Shown: positions 27,767 to 37,567 of the stretch, in pieces
Layout: the number at the start of each line of letters is the position of its first letter
How positions within the stretch are numbered: position 1 is the first letter of the stretch
Assembly (NCBI RefSeq): GCF_018069895.1
Contig: NZ_JAGQDH010000014.1
Location: forward strand, 1-64,000
Direction of reading: 5' to 3'
From: Roseovarius autotrophicus
Lineage (GTDB): Bacteria > Pseudomonadota > Alphaproteobacteria > Rhodobacterales > Rhodobacteraceae
Length of the DNA stretch: 64,000 nt
Notes under the pieces: generated by a model
Databases searched by the model: none
What the model saw: only the letters and a program-made list of their open reading frames with translations
What the model was told of the DNA's origin: nothing
Translations under genes and position numbers: made by a program

Positions 27767-28876
27767 GTGATCCGTCTCTCGCCGCTCAACCAGCGCCGCT
27801 GGCGCAATTTCAGGCGCAACCGGCGCGCCTTCTGGTCGCTGATCATCTTTTCGGTGATCTTCACGGTGACGCTGTTTGCCGAATTCGTGGCCAATGACAA
27901 GCCGATCCTCGTGCAGTATCGCGGCGAGTTCTACATGCCGATCTTCCGCTTTTATCCCGAGACCGAGTTCGGCGGGGATTTCGAGACCGAGGCGATCTAT
28001 CGTGATCCGGAGGTGCGCTGCCTGATTGCCACGGGGGGGCTGGATGCCTGCCTTGACGATCCCGAGGGGGTGATGGCGCAGGCCGCGAGCGGTCGGGTCG
28101 ATGGACAAGAGGTGGTGCGCGGCTGGGCGATCTGGCCGCCCATCCCCTATAGCTATACCACCACGGTGGACCGGCCCGGTGCGGCGCCGCTGCCGCCCAA
28201 TGCGCAGAACTGGCTGGGCACCGACGATACCAAGCGCGACGTGCTGGCGCGGGTGATCTATGGTTTTCGCCTCTCGGTGATGTTCACGCTGATCGTGACG
28301 CTCTTGTCCTCGGTGATCGGGATTTTCGCGGGCGCGGTGCAGGGTTATTTCGGCGGGCGCACGGATTTGCTGTTTCAACGGATCATCGAGATCTGGGCCT
28401 CGACGCCGCAGCTTTATGTTATCATCATCCTTTTCGCGATCCTGCCGCGAAGTTTCTGGCTTCTGGTGGTGATCACTGTGCTGTTCGGCTGGATGGCTCT
28501 GGTCGGTGTGGTGCGGGCCGAGTTCCTGCGCGCGCGCAATCTGGAATATGTGCGCGCGGCCAAGGCGCTGGGCGTGGGCAATGTCACGATCATGTTCCGC
28601 CATATGCTGCCCAATGCGATGGTGGCGACGCTGACGATGCTGCCCTTCGTGATCACCGGCACGATTTCGCTGTTGGCGGGCTTGGATTTTCTGGGCTTCG
28701 GTTTGCCGTCCTCCTCGCCGTCGCTGGGGGAATTGACGCTTCAGGCCAAGCAGAACCTGCAAGCGCCCTGGCTGGCCTTCACGGCGTTTTTCGCCTTTGC
28801 CATCATGCTGTCGCTGCTTGTCTTCATCTTCGAAGGCGTTCGCGATGCGTTCGATCCCAGAAAGACCTTTCAATGA
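27767..28876 (+). CDS. yejE: Peptide ABC transporter permease YejE
   Basis: The second permease, 369 residues, starting with GTG at 27767 after AAGGAGG. The basic N-terminus (LNQRRWRNFRRNRRAFWSL) leads to the first helix, followed by a long periplasmic insert that is characteristic of YejE, and the EAA loop EYVRAAKALGVGNVTIMFRHMLPNA. An upstream ATG at 27629 lies in frame, but its sequence is inside yejB and unlike YejE. The last four bases overlap yejF (ATGA). Confidence 0.93.
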   Translation: MIRLSPLNQRRWRNFRRNRRAFWSLIIFSVIFTVTLFAEFVANDKPILVQYRGEFYMPIFRFYPETEFGGDFETEAIYRDPEVRCLIATGGLDACLDDPEGVMAQAASGRVDGQEVVRGWAIWPPIPYSYTTTVDRPGAAPLPPNAQNWLGTDDTKRDVLARVIYGFRLSVMFTLIVTLLSSVIGIFAGAVQGYFGGRTDLLFQRIIEIWASTPQLYVIIILFAILPRSFWLLVVITVLFGWMALVGVVRAEFLRARNLEYVRAAKALGVGNVTIMFRHMLPNAMVATLTMLPFVITGTISLLAGLDFLGFGLPSSSPSLGELTLQAKQNLQAPWLAFTAFFAFAIMLSLLVFIFEGVRDAFDPRKTFQ

Positions 28877-30468
28877 GCGTGCTCGAGGTGCGCGATCTGC
28901 GCGTGAGTTTCCGGCAGGACGGGCAGGTGATACCGGCGGTCAGGGGTGTCAGCTTCAGCGTGGACCGGGGCGAGACGGTGGCGTTGGTGGGCGAGAGCGG
29001 GTCGGGCAAGTCGGTCACCGCGCTTTCGACCGTGTCGCTTCTGGGGGCGTCGGCGGAGGTGACGGGCAGCGTCACCTATGCCGGGCAGGAGATGATCGGC
29101 GCGGATGAGCGGCGGCTGCGCAAGGTGCGGGGCAATGACATCAGCTTTATCTTTCAAGAGCCGATGACCAGCCTCAACCCGCTGCACACGCTGGAAAAGC
29201 AATTACGCGAGAGCCTTGAGCTGCATCAGGGGCTGACAGGGGATGCGGCGCGCGGGCGGATCGTGGAGTTGCTGGAGCGGGTGGGTATTCGTGACGCGGC
29301 AAGCCGTCTGGGGGCCTATCCGCATCAATTGTCCGGCGGGCAGCGGCAGCGGGTGATGATCGCCATGGCGCTGGCCAACAAGCCCGACATCCTGATCGCC
29401 GACGAGCCGACAACCGCGCTTGATGTCACCATTCAGGCGCAGATTCTGGAATTGCTGGCAGAGTTGAAGCGCGAGGAGGGCATGGGGCTTTTGTTCATCA
29501 CCCATGATCTGGGCATCGTGCAGCGCATCGCCGACCGGGTCTGTGTGATGAAGGATGGCGAGATCGTCGAGGCGGGGCCGGTGGCCAAGGTCTTTGCCGC
29601 GCCCCAGCATCCCTATACCCGGAAACTGCTTGCCGCACGCGCGACGGGCGTGCCTTCACCGGTGCCCGAAGGCGCGCCGGTGGTGGTCGAGACGCAGGAT
29701 CTGCGGGTGTGGTTCCCGATCCAGAAGGGCTTTCTGCGGCGCACGGTGGGGCATGTGAAAGCGGTCAACGCCGCCACGCTGGAGGTCAGGGCGGGCGAGA
29801 CGCTGGGGATCGTGGGCGAATCGGGGTCGGGCAAGACCACGCTGGCGCTGGCGGTCATGCGGCTGATTGCATCCGAGGGCGGCATCCGTTTCGCGGGCGA
29901 GGATGTGAACGGTTGGTCCACGCGGGACTTGCGGCGGCGGCGGGCGGAGATGCAGATCGTGTTTCAGGACCCGTTTGGCAGCCTCAGCCCGCGCATGACC
30001 GCCGCGCAGATCATCGCCGAGGGGCTGGGCGTGCATGGCAATCCCGGCGGGCGCCCCGAGCGGGAACTGGTGGCCGAGGTGATGGGCGAGGTCGGCCTCG
30101 ACCTCGCGATGATGGACCGCTACCCGCATGAGTTTTCCGGTGGGCAGCGGCAGCGCATCGCCATCGCCCGCGCCATGATTCTGCGGCCAAGACTGGTGGT
30201 GCTCGACGAGCCGACAAGCGCGCTTGACATGACCGTGCAGGTGCAGATCGTGGACCTTCTGCGCGCGCTCCAGCAGAAATACGGTCTGGCCTATCTGTTT
30301 ATCAGCCACGACCTGCATGTGGTGCGCGCCATGAGTCACAGGGTGCTGGTGATGAAAGGTGGCGACGTGATCGAGGCGGGCGAGGCCGAGCGGCTGTTTT
30401 CCGCGCCGCAGACCGACTATGCGCGCACGCTGCTGGCGGCGGCGCTGGAGGGGCGGGCCGAGGCCTGA
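28873..30468 (+). CDS. yejF: Peptide ABC transporter, double ATP-binding protein YejF
   Basis: A 531-residue protein with two ABC ATPase domains. Domain one has [12 protein letters not shown], signature [12 protein letters not shown] and Walker [13 protein letters not shown]; domain two has [24 protein letters not shown] and [12 protein letters not shown]. Both are complete. It powers the YejBE channel. It overlaps yejE by four bases and ends the operon; the next gene is convergent six bases later. Confidence 0.95.
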   Translation: MSVLEVRDLRVSFRQDGQVIPAVRGVSFSVDRGETVALVGESGSGKSVTALSTVSLLGASAEVTGSVTYAGQEMIGADERRLRKVRGNDISFIFQEPMTSLNPLHTLEKQLRESLELHQGLTGDAARGRIVELLERVGIRDAASRLGAYPHQLSGGQRQRVMIAMALANKPDILIADEPTTALDVTIQAQILELLAELKREEGMGLLFITHDLGIVQRIADRVCVMKDGEIVEAGPVAKVFAAPQHPYTRKLLAARATGVPSPVPEGAPVVVETQDLRVWFPIQKGFLRRTVGHVKAVNAATLEVRAGETLGIVGESGSGKTTLALAVMRLIASEGGIRFAGEDVNGWSTRDLRRRRAEMQIVFQDPFGSLSPRMTAAQIIAEGLGVHGNPGGRPERELVAEVMGEVGLDLAMMDRYPHEFSGGQRQRIAIARAMILRPRLVVLDEPTSALDMTVQVQIVDLLRALQQKYGLAYLFISHDLHVVRAMSHRVLVMKGGDVIEAGEAERLFSAPQTDYARTLLAAALEGRAEA

Positions 30469-30473
30469 GCCCC

Positions 30474-31829
30474 TCAGATCGCCGAGGAATGCCCGTCTGC
30501 GTTCACCTCGTAGGCGTCGAACTTGCGGGCGATCATCCGGGTGAGGGGACGTGCCTCGGGCGGGATGGCAAGGCCGCTTGCGTCGAGCCGCAAATGCCCG
30601 GCAAAGGCGCGGTCCACCTTCGAGAGCATTGCGTTGAGCGTCTCGGGCGTGACGGCGAAATCGCGGGTGATCTCGGCGCGGTCAATGCGGAAATCGCACA
30701 TCAGCGCCTCGATCAGGCGCGCGCGCAGCTTGTCGTCCTCGGAAAAGACATGCCCCCGCGCGGTCGAGAAGCGCCCGTCGCGGATCGCCGCCGTATGCAC
30801 GCCGGTGGCGGGCGCGTTCTGCGCATAGCCTTGCGGAAAGCGCGAAATGGACGAGGCACCGAGCCCGATCAGCACCTCGGCCGTGTCGTCGGTATAGCCC
30901 TGAAAATTGCGCCGCAGCCGTCCGGCGCGTTGCGCCACGCTCAGCCCGTCGGAGGGAATGGCGAAATGGTCGATGCCGATCTCGTCATAGCCGTCCCAGA
31001 GAAACAGCCGACGCGCCGTCTCGAACAGCGCGAGTCGCTCTTGCGGGGTGGGCAGGGCGTCCGAGGGGATCAGCTGCTGTCGCTTGGCCATCCACGGCAC
31101 ATGGGCATAGCCATAAAGCGCCACCCGGTCGGGATTGAGCGACAGGAGTTTCTGCACACTTTCGGTGATGCGCGCGCGGCTTTGATGGGGCAGGCCGTAG
31201 AGGATATCGGCATTGAGGCTGCGTACGCCGCGCGCGCGAATCTCTTCAACCGCCTGCCGGGTGATGTCATAGCCTTGCAGGCGGCCGATGGTCTTTTGAA
31301 TCTCCTCGTCGAAATCCTGCACTCCGATCGAGGCACGGTTCATGCCCGCTGCGGCCAGTGCATCGAGACGCGGCCCGTCGATCTCGTTCGGGTCGATCTC
31401 GACCGAGAACTCGGTTTCTTCGGTGAAGGGCGCGATGTCCCGGATCGCCCCGGCAAGCTCGGTCATCATCGGTGCCGACAGAAGCGTTGGTGTCCCGCCG
31501 CCCCAATGCAGCCGCGAGAGGTGCACCCCCGCGGGCAGGGTGCGGCCCAGCATCGCGATCTCGGTCTTGAGCGTCTCCAGATAGGCCGCTACCGGTGCAT
31601 CCGATTGCGTGCCCTGCGTGCGGCAGGCGCAGAACCAGCACAGTCTGCGGCAGAAGGGCACATGCACATAGAGCGAGATCCCCGATCCTTCGGGAATAGC
31701 CTTGATCCAGGTGACAAAATGCGCTTCTCCGACAGCCGGGTTGAAGTGCGGCGCGGTCGGGTAGCTTGTGTAGCGTGGCACCTTGGCGTCAAAAAGACCC
31801 AGACTGCCCAGTTTGGTTTGCGTATCCAT
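30474..31829 (-). CDS. hemN: Oxygen-independent coproporphyrinogen III oxidase
   Basis: A radical-SAM enzyme of 451 residues that makes protoporphyrinogen IX without oxygen, for haem and bacteriochlorophyll. The cluster motif is CRRLCWFCAC (CX3CX2C) near residue 59; upstream is the YTSYPTAPHF signature, then WGGGTPTLL and GVQDFDEEIQKTIGR. It is divergent from fnrL with an FNR box between, so it is probably induced at low oxygen. Confidence 0.97.
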   Translation of the reverse strand: MDTQTKLGSLGLFDAKVPRYTSYPTAPHFNPAVGEAHFVTWIKAIPEGSGISLYVHVPFCRRLCWFCACRTQGTQSDAPVAAYLETLKTEIAMLGRTLPAGVHLSRLHWGGGTPTLLSAPMMTELAGAIRDIAPFTEETEFSVEIDPNEIDGPRLDALAAAGMNRASIGVQDFDEEIQKTIGRLQGYDITRQAVEEIRARGVRSLNADILYGLPHQSRARITESVQKLLSLNPDRVALYGYAHVPWMAKRQQLIPSDALPTPQERLALFETARRLFLWDGYDEIGIDHFAIPSDGLSVAQRAGRLRRNFQGYTDDTAEVLIGLGASSISRFPQGYAQNAPATGVHTAAIRDGRFSTARGHVFSEDDKLRARLIEALMCDFRIDRAEITRDFAVTPETLNAMLSKVDRAFAGHLRLDASGLAIPPEARPLTRMIARKFDAYEVNADGHSSAI

Positions 31830-31863
31830 GCGCTAAGGATTACGTTCGATTCATCTAAAGTCC

Positions 31864-31877
31864 TTGACCCAGATCAA
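31864..31877. promoter_or_regulatory. FNR box between hemN and fnrL
   Basis: TTGACCCAGATCAA matches TTGAT-N4-ATCAA with one change (TTGAC). It lies 35 bp from the hemN start and 17 bp from the GTG of fnrL. A TTG inside it could be mistaken for the fnrL start. It probably mediates activation of hemN and control of fnrL itself, as known in Rhodobacter. Confidence 0.88.
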
Positions 31878-31893
31878 TCGCGGGAACGAGACA

Positions 31894-32646
31894 GTGGCAA
31901 CGCTTGAACATATCGCGGACACAGCTCCGCATGACTGTGCGGATTGCCCGATCCGTCATCGGGCCGTCTGTGCGCGTTGCGAGCCGGGTGAGCTGGATAA
32001 GCTCGATTCGATAAAATATTATCGCAGCTTCGAGGCCGGTCAGACGGTGATCTGGTCGGGTGACCCGATGGATTTCGTGGCCTCGGTGGTCTCTGGCATC
32101 GCCACGCTGACGCAAACCATGGAGGACGGGCGCACGCAGATGGTGGGCCTGTTGCTGCCCTCGGATTTCGTGGGGCGGCCAGGGCGGGCGCGGGCCGCGT
32201 ATGACGTGGTGGCGACGACCGATATTGTCATGTGTTGTTTTCGCCGCAAACCCTTCGAGGAGATGATGGGACGCACGCCCCATATTGCGCAGCGGCTGCT
32301 GGAAATGACCCTGGATGAGCTGGATGCCGCGCGTGAATGGATGCTGGTGCTTGGGCGCAAGACCGCGCGCGAGAAGATCGCCTCGCTTCTGGCGATCATC
32401 GGGCGGCGCGACGCCGCCCTGCACATGGGCAGACGGGGCGGGCCGCTTGTCTTTGATCTGCCTCTCACCCGAGAAGCGATGGCCGACTATCTCGGGCTCA
32501 CGCTGGAGACGGTCAGCCGCCAGATATCGGCGCTGAAGAGGGACGGGGTGATTGTCCTGGAAGGCAAGCGTCGCGTAACCGTGCCCGACATGAACCGCCT
32601 TCTTGAAGAAGCGGGTGACGACAGCGATGGCGGTTTGCTGGCATAA
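31894..32646 (+). CDS. fnrL: Oxygen-sensing regulator FnrL (Crp/Fnr family)
   Basis: A 250-residue transcription factor. The N-terminal cysteines Cys15, Cys18, Cys26 and Cys29 and a later Cys (CC at 114-115) can ligate a [4Fe-4S] cluster that breaks down in oxygen. A cyclic-nucleotide-like beta barrel and dimer helix lead to the helix-turn-helix LTREAMADYLGLTLETVSRQ, whose E-xx-SR residues read the TTGAT half-site. I choose GTG at 31894 because the upstream TTG is part of an FNR box. Confidence 0.93.
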   Translation: MATLEHIADTAPHDCADCPIRHRAVCARCEPGELDKLDSIKYYRSFEAGQTVIWSGDPMDFVASVVSGIATLTQTMEDGRTQMVGLLLPSDFVGRPGRARAAYDVVATTDIVMCCFRRKPFEEMMGRTPHIAQRLLEMTLDELDAAREWMLVLGRKTAREKIASLLAIIGRRDAALHMGRRGGPLVFDLPLTREAMADYLGLTLETVSRQISALKRDGVIVLEGKRRVTVPDMNRLLEEAGDDSDGGLLA

Positions 32647-32683
32647 CACGCTGGCGCGGCCAGGATCGTGATGACTGGCGCGG

Positions 32684-32733
32684 TTTCTTCTGGCTGCAAA
32701 TATCCCGGGGGTTTGGGGGCTGGCCCCCAAACC
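32684..32733. repeat. Rhodobacteraceae-type intergenic palindromic repeat, copy 2
   Basis: Between convergent fnrL and the stress-protein gene: TTCTTCTGGC, four bases, AATATCCCGGGGG, then GGTTTGGGGGC/GCCCCCAAACC as a palindrome. It is the 27694-27755 element in the opposite orientation. Placed here it may act as a transcription end for one or both genes. Confidence 0.75.
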
Positions 32734-32752
32734 GCACGTTACCCTATCGACG

Positions 32753-33592
32753 TCAATGCGCCATGAAGACAGGCACTGTCGCCTGTTCCAGCATGTAGCG
32801 CGTCGCCCCGCCAAAGATTGCCTCGCGGAAGCGCGAATGGCCATAGGCCCCCATCACCACCATATCTGCATCCATGTCGGCGACATGACGCAAGAGCACG
32901 TCCGACACGCGCGGCAGCGTTTTCGACAGCACGTCGATCTCGGCTTTCACCCCGTGGCGGGCCAGGTATTGTGACAAGAGCCCGCCGGGATCCGAGCGGT
33001 TGGGTCCATGGGTGGGCGGGTCGATCACCACCACATGCACGCTTTCCGCGGCCCGCAGCAGCGGAAGGGCGGCGCGGGTGGCGCCGAGTGCCTCGCTGCT
33101 TTCGTTCCATCCCAGCAGGATGCGGCGCGGGCGTGGCGCGGGTCTGGCCCCGGCAGGGGCGATCAGAACAGGGGTGCGTCCCTCGAAAAGCGCCGATTCG
33201 GTCACCGGTTCGAGTTCGGCCCCACGGCCCTCGCCATAGGGTTGCGCCAGGATGACCAGGTCCGAGAATCGCGCCCGCGTGGAGACGTGCCGCCCCAGAT
33301 CGGCCAGTTGGCTGACCCCGGCATCGACAGCCCAACGAATCGTCGTGCCCTCGAGGCGCTGGCGCGCGAGGGTCTCGACTTCCTCGGATTCTTCCTGCGC
33401 GCGCGCGATGGTTTCCTGAAGCACGATCGCGCTGGCGCCGGCGTAGTAATAGCCGGTCTGGCTGCGATCCACACCGAGGCAGAGCACGTCGAGATGGGCG
33501 TCGAACGCTTCGGCGGCGGCAATGGCATGAGAGAGGGTCTCGTCGACGAGCGCCACGTCGGACAGGACCGTGAAGAGGCTGTTATATGTCAT
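32753..33592 (-). CDS. Tandem universal stress protein
   Basis: A 279-residue protein of two UspA domains. The second has RILLGWNESSEA at its start and ends with VVMGAYGHSRFREAIFGGATRYMLEQA, which contains the ATP-binding G-X2-G-X9-G(S/T) type pattern (GAYGHSR...GGATR); the first domain is more degenerate (SDLVILAQPYGEGRG). The start at 33592 (MTYNSLFTVLSDV) is chosen as the conserved beginning. It is divergent from ccoN, sharing a gap with two FNR boxes, and may be anaerobically induced. Confidence 0.9.
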   Translation of the reverse strand: MTYNSLFTVLSDVALVDETLSHAIAAAEAFDAHLDVLCLGVDRSQTGYYYAGASAIVLQETIARAQEESEEVETLARQRLEGTTIRWAVDAGVSQLADLGRHVSTRARFSDLVILAQPYGEGRGAELEPVTESALFEGRTPVLIAPAGARPAPRPRRILLGWNESSEALGATRAALPLLRAAESVHVVVIDPPTHGPNRSDPGGLLSQYLARHGVKAEIDVLSKTLPRVSDVLLRHVADMDADMVVMGAYGHSRFREAIFGGATRYMLEQATVPVFMAH

Positions 33593-33655
33593 GTCGCTTT
33601 TCCCGATTGGTGTTAACCTGAAACCTAGCATAGGGCCGGTTCATTCCAAGGCGCC

Positions 33656-33669
33656 TTGACGCGGATCAA
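33656..33669. promoter_or_regulatory. FNR box 1 upstream of ccoN
   Basis: TTGACGCGGATCAA matches TTGAT-N4-ATCAA with one change. It lies 64 bp from the start of the stress-protein gene and 127 bp from ccoN, so it could serve either direction. Confidence 0.82.
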
Positions 33670-33687
33670 GCCCCGCGCGCGGGGGTT

Positions 33688-33701
33688 TTGATGCAGATCA
33701 A
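33688..33701. promoter_or_regulatory. FNR box 2 upstream of ccoN
   Basis: TTGATGCAGATCAA is a perfect TTGAT-N4-ATCAA site, 95 bp upstream of the ccoN ATG. This is the expected place for FnrL activation of the cbb3 oxidase operon. Confidence 0.9.
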
Positions 33702-33795
33702 GGTTACTTGATTCTGTTCCTATCATTACGGGCGCAATCAAATGTGCCTGCGCGGGTCAGACCGACTCGGGCCGGTGAGGACGAAGGGACGCAAC

Positions 33796-35400
33796 ATGAT
33801 GAATTATATCAAGCTGATCGTGCTTGGTCTGATCACGCTTTTCGCGTTGGTCGCGGCCAATTACGCGCGCGATCTGGCCTATCTGGTCGATGCGCTGATC
33901 GTGGCGGCAGTGGCCGGCGGGCTGTTTCTGTGGGTGCTGCGGCGCACCGACGAGCCGAAGGTCAAGGTCGATCTTTCCGGTGAATACATGGATGGCGTGA
34001 TCCGCGCCGGGGTTATCGCGACCGCGTTCTGGGGCGTGGTCGGTTTCCTTGCGGGCACCTATATCGCCTTTCAGCTTGCCTTTCCGGCGCTCAATTTCGA
34101 CTGGGCGCAGGGCTACATGAATTTCGGGCGTTTGCGTCCGCTGCACACCTCGGCGGTGATCTTCGCCTTTGGCGGCAACGCGCTGATCGCGACCTCGTTC
34201 TACGTGGTGCAGCGCACGAGCGCGGCGCGGCTCTGGGGCGGCAACCTCGGCTGGTTCGTGTTCTGGGGCTACAACCTCTTTATCGTGCTGGCGGCGACAA
34301 GCTATATCCTTGGCGGCACGCAGTCCAAGGAATATGCCGAGCCGGAATGGTATATCGACCTGTGGCTGACCGTGGTCTGGCTGGCCTATCTGGCGGTGTT
34401 CCTCGGCACCATCGTCAAGCGCCGCGAGCCGCATATCTATGTGGCCAACTGGTTCTTCCTGTCCTTCATCATTACCGTGGCGATGCTGCATGTGGTGAAC
34501 AACCTGAGCATACCGGTCTCGATCTTCGGTTCGAAATCGGTGCAGGTCTTCTCGGGCGTGCAGGATGCCATGGTGCAATGGTGGTATGGCCACAACGCCG
34601 TGGGCTTTTTCCTCACCGCCGGGTTCCTGGGCATGATGTATTACTTCGTGCCGAAACAGGCCGAACGCCCGGTTTATTCCTACAAGCTGTCGATCATCCA
34701 CTTCTGGGCGCTGATCTTCCTTTATATCTGGGCCGGTCCGCACCACCTGCACTATACCGCGCTGCCTGACTGGGCCTCGACCCTTGGCATGGTGTTCTCG
34801 ATCATTCTGTGGATGCCGTCCTGGGGTGGCATGATCAACGGTTTGATGACGCTCTCGGGCGCCTGGGACAAGCTGCGCACCGATCCGGTGATCCGCATGA
34901 TGGTGATCTCGATCGGCTTTTACGGCATGTCCACCTTCGAAGGGCCGATGATGTCGATCCGCGCGGTCAACTCGCTGTCGCATTACACCGACTGGACCAT
35001 CGGGCATGTGCATTCCGGGGCTCTGGGCTGGAACGGGATGATCACCTTCGGCGCGCTCTACTTCCTCGTGCCGAAGCTGTGGAACCGCGAGCGGCTCTAT
35101 AGTCTGAGCCTTGTGAGCTGGCACTTCTGGCTCGCCACCATCGGTATTGTGCTCTACGCCGCCTCGATGTGGGTGACGGGGGTCATGGAAGGGCTGATGT
35201 GGCGCGAGGTTGATGCCAACGGCTTCCTCGTGAACTCCTTCGCCGACACGGTGGCCGCAAAGTTCCCGATGTATGTGGTGCGGGCGCTGGGCGGGGTGCT
35301 GTTCCTCGCTGGGGCCATCATCATGTGCTACAACCTCTGGATGACTGTGAAACGTTCGCCGGCCGTTGAGGCCACGAACGGCACGGTCCCGGCTGAATAA
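33796..35400 (+). CDS. ccoN: cbb3-type cytochrome c oxidase subunit I
   Basis: The catalytic haem-copper subunit of the high-affinity terminal oxidase, in the inner membrane. The 534-residue chain has an N-terminal pair of helices, LRPLHTSAV (haem ligand His), [26 protein letters not shown] (split motif with the copper-ligand His and Tyr region), GPHHLHY (copper His-His), and [19 protein letters not shown]. The two-His IGHVHSG near the end binds the haems. The ATG at 33796 follows GAAGGGA. Confidence 0.97.
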   Translation: MMNYIKLIVLGLITLFALVAANYARDLAYLVDALIVAAVAGGLFLWVLRRTDEPKVKVDLSGEYMDGVIRAGVIATAFWGVVGFLAGTYIAFQLAFPALNFDWAQGYMNFGRLRPLHTSAVIFAFGGNALIATSFYVVQRTSAARLWGGNLGWFVFWGYNLFIVLAATSYILGGTQSKEYAEPEWYIDLWLTVVWLAYLAVFLGTIVKRREPHIYVANWFFLSFIITVAMLHVVNNLSIPVSIFGSKSVQVFSGVQDAMVQWWYGHNAVGFFLTAGFLGMMYYFVPKQAERPVYSYKLSIIHFWALIFLYIWAGPHHLHYTALPDWASTLGMVFSIILWMPSWGGMINGLMTLSGAWDKLRTDPVIRMMVISIGFYGMSTFEGPMMSIRAVNSLSHYTDWTIGHVHSGALGWNGMITFGALYFLVPKLWNRERLYSLSLVSWHFWLATIGIVLYAASMWVTGVMEGLMWREVDANGFLVNSFADTVAAKFPMYVVRALGGVLFLAGAIIMCYNLWMTVKRSPAVEATNGTVPAE

Positions 35401-35414
35401 GGAGGGCCGGAGAG

Positions 35415-36140
35415 ATGGCATTTCTCGACAAACACGCCGTTCTCGAAAAGAACGTCACGCTTCTGGCAATCTTTGCCTTCCTCGTGGTCACCATCGGCGG
35501 CATCGTGCAGATCGCGCCTCTGTTCTGGCTGGAAAACACCATCGAGGATGTAGAGGGCATGCGCCCCTACTCCCCGCTGGAGTTGGCCGGGCGTGACATC
35601 TACATCCGCGAGGGCTGTTACGTCTGTCACAGTCAGATGATCCGCCCGATGCGCGATGAGGTCGAGCGTTATGGCCACTATTCACTGGCGGCGGAGTCGA
35701 AATACGACCACCCGTTCCAGTGGGGATCCAAGCGGACAGGGCCGGACCTCGCCCGTGTCGGTGGCCGCTATTCGGATGACTGGCATGTGCAGCACCTGCG
35801 CGACCCGCAATCGGTGGTTCCGGAATCGGTCATGCCGAAATACGGCTATCTTGAAAAGCGCCTGCTGGATGGCAAGTATATCGGCGATCTCATGAAGACG
35901 CACCGTCTGGTTGGCGTGCCCTATAGCGACGAGATGATCGAGAACGCAGTGGCCGATTTCCGGGCGCAGGCGGACCCGGACGCCGATAGCGACGGGCTGC
36001 TTGCCCGCTATCCCAAGGCGCAGGTGCGTAACTTTGACGGGCAGCCGGGCATTTCCGAGACCGACGCCCTGATCGCCTACATGCAGATGCTGGGCACGCT
36101 GGTCGATTTCTCGACCTTCACCCCCGTGGCCAGCCGCTGA
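35415..36140 (+). CDS. ccoO: cbb3-type cytochrome c oxidase subunit II (monohaem)
   Basis: A 241-residue membrane-anchored cytochrome c. One N-terminal helix (residues 15-37, [20 protein letters not shown]) precedes the haem site CYVCHSQM at residues 68-75. The region [24 protein letters not shown] and a late [11 protein letters not shown] fit CcoO. It passes electrons from CcoP to CcoN. It starts 14 bp after ccoN. Confidence 0.97.
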   Translation: MAFLDKHAVLEKNVTLLAIFAFLVVTIGGIVQIAPLFWLENTIEDVEGMRPYSPLELAGRDIYIREGCYVCHSQMIRPMRDEVERYGHYSLAAESKYDHPFQWGSKRTGPDLARVGGRYSDDWHVQHLRDPQSVVPESVMPKYGYLEKRLLDGKYIGDLMKTHRLVGVPYSDEMIENAVADFRAQADPDADSDGLLARYPKAQVRNFDGQPGISETDALIAYMQMLGTLVDFSTFTPVASR

Positions 36141-36152
36141 GGAGGGAACGCA

Positions 36153-36347
36153 ATGGAAACCTACTCGCTTTTGCGCGAATTCGCCGATAGCTGGATGCTT
36201 CTGGTTCTCTTTGTCTTCTTCGTCGGGGTCGTGATCTTCGTGTTCCGACCCGGCGCAAGCAAGGCCTATGAGAACCCCGCGAACATCCCCTTCCGGCACG
36301 AAGACAAACCGGCGCCCGAGAGCGCCCGCCGCCCAGAGGAGGCGTGA
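36153..36347 (+). CDS. ccoQ: cbb3-type cytochrome c oxidase subunit IV (CcoQ)
   Basis: A 64-residue protein with one membrane segment (LLVLFVFFVGVVIFVF) followed by a short cytoplasmic tail that includes YENPANIPFRHED, typical of CcoQ. It stabilises the complex. GAGGAGGG lies upstream of the ATG. It is placed, as usual, between ccoO and ccoP. Confidence 0.95.
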   Translation: METYSLLREFADSWMLLVLFVFFVGVVIFVFRPGASKAYENPANIPFRHEDKPAPESARRPEEA

Positions 36348-36350
36348 GAC

Positions 36351-37217
36351 ATGGCCAAGAAAGCCGACAACAAGAAGCAGGTCGAGACGACCGGCCATTC
36401 CTGGGATGGGATCGAGGAATACAACAATCCCTTGCCGCGCTGGTGGGTCTGGGTGTTCTACGCCACCATCGCCTGGGGGCTGTGGTATGTGATCGCCTAT
36501 CCCGCCTGGCCGCTGATCAACCAGGCGACAGCGGGCTACAAGGGGTGGTCCACGCGCGCCAATGTCGCCGCCGAGATCGAGGCGGCGCGTGAGGCCAATG
36601 CCGGGATCAACGCGCGCCTTGTGGCCGCCGACCTCAACGATGTGCCCGGCGATGCCGAGCTGAACAACTATGCGGTCGCGGCTGGCGGCGCGGTGTTCCG
36701 CACCTGGTGCGCGCAGTGTCACGGCTCGGGTGCGGCGGGCGTGCAGGCGGGGGGTTATCCCAACCTTCTGGACAATGACTGGCTCTGGGGCGGCTCGCTG
36801 GAGGATATCCATACCACCATCGCCCACGGGATCCGCAACGAGACCGATCCCGATGCGCGCTGGTCGCAGATGCCCGCCTTTGGTGACATGCTCGACAATC
36901 GCGAGATCGATCAGGTGGTGAATTACGTCATGGCGCTTTCGGGCGAACCGAAGGATGCCAGCGCCGTTGCCGCGGGCGAGGAGATCTACCTCGACAACTG
37001 CGCCGCCTGTCATGGCGAGGCGGGCGAGGGGGACGTGACGCAGGGCGCGCCCAACCTTGCCGATGCGATCTGGCTTTACGGTGGCAGCTACGAGACCATC
37101 ACCGAGACCGTGCGCTACAGCCGCTTTGGCGTCATGCCCTCCTGGGCGGATCGCCTGAGCGAGGCCGAGGTGCGCGCCGTCGCGGTCTATGTCCACCAGC
37201 TTGGCGGTGGCGAATAG
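36351..37217 (+). CDS. ccoP: cbb3-type cytochrome c oxidase subunit III (dihaem)
   Basis: A 288-residue dihaem cytochrome c, the electron entry of the oxidase. The N-terminal region has [17 protein letters not shown], the family signature, then a membrane helix ([16 protein letters not shown]). Haem sites are CAQCH (residues 120-124) and CAACH (217-221), each followed by methionine-ligand regions ([14 protein letters not shown]). The gene begins three bases after the ccoQ stop. Confidence 0.97.
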   Translation: MAKKADNKKQVETTGHSWDGIEEYNNPLPRWWVWVFYATIAWGLWYVIAYPAWPLINQATAGYKGWSTRANVAAEIEAAREANAGINARLVAADLNDVPGDAELNNYAVAAGGAVFRTWCAQCHGSGAAGVQAGGYPNLLDNDWLWGGSLEDIHTTIAHGIRNETDPDARWSQMPAFGDMLDNREIDQVVNYVMALSGEPKDASAVAAGEEIYLDNCAACHGEAGEGDVTQGAPNLADAIWLYGGSYETITETVRYSRFGVMPSWADRLSEAEVRAVAVYVHQLGGGE

Positions 37218-37232
37218 TCCCGCCGACGAAAT

Positions 37233-37254
37233 CCCCGGGTCGCAAGACCCGGGG
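37233..37254. terminator. Hairpin after ccoP
   Basis: CCCCGGGT and ACCCGGGG form a perfect 8-bp stem around a six-base loop, 15 bp after the ccoP stop. No T-run follows, so it may be a processing or stability hairpin, or a weak terminator, at the end of ccoNOQP. The rest of the 350-bp gap to the next gene holds no supported gene; its second half has the hairpin at 37452. Confidence 0.5.
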
Positions 37255-37451
37255 TGAAGCACCGGCCCTTCCGTCCTGTTCGCGCGTTTCCAGGGAGGGT
37301 CGGTGCCGTTTTGCCATGACGGCCCGTCCGTGACAACCTGAGGCATCGTGTTTCCGGCTCTGCCGCACAACAGTGCCCCAGACACATTTTTGCAACATCG
37401 TCGGCGCCTTTGCCGGGGACGCGCAACTACAGCTTGAAATCGAGCGACTCT

Positions 37452-37480
37452 CCCGGCCTTCTTTTCAGAAGGCGGGTTTT
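37452..37480 (+). terminator. Candidate terminator upstream of the outer-membrane protein gene
   Basis: CCCGGCCTTC and GAAGGCGGG pair with one bulged base around a six-base loop and are followed by TTTT. It lies 235 bp after the ccoP stop and 88 bp before the next start, so it could end readthrough from ccoNOQP or act as a leader attenuator. Confidence 0.5.
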
Positions 37481-37567
37481 CATCCCGCGTTCCTAATGAT
37501 GAAGCATTCTGGCGGACCCTTGGGCGTCTGAACCGATGCCGCCCCATGTCAGCCGACGGACGGGACA

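Noticed and set aside
31864-31893. TTG at 31864 as fnrL start
   Set aside because: The TTG is part of the FNR box; the GTG at 31894 fits better.
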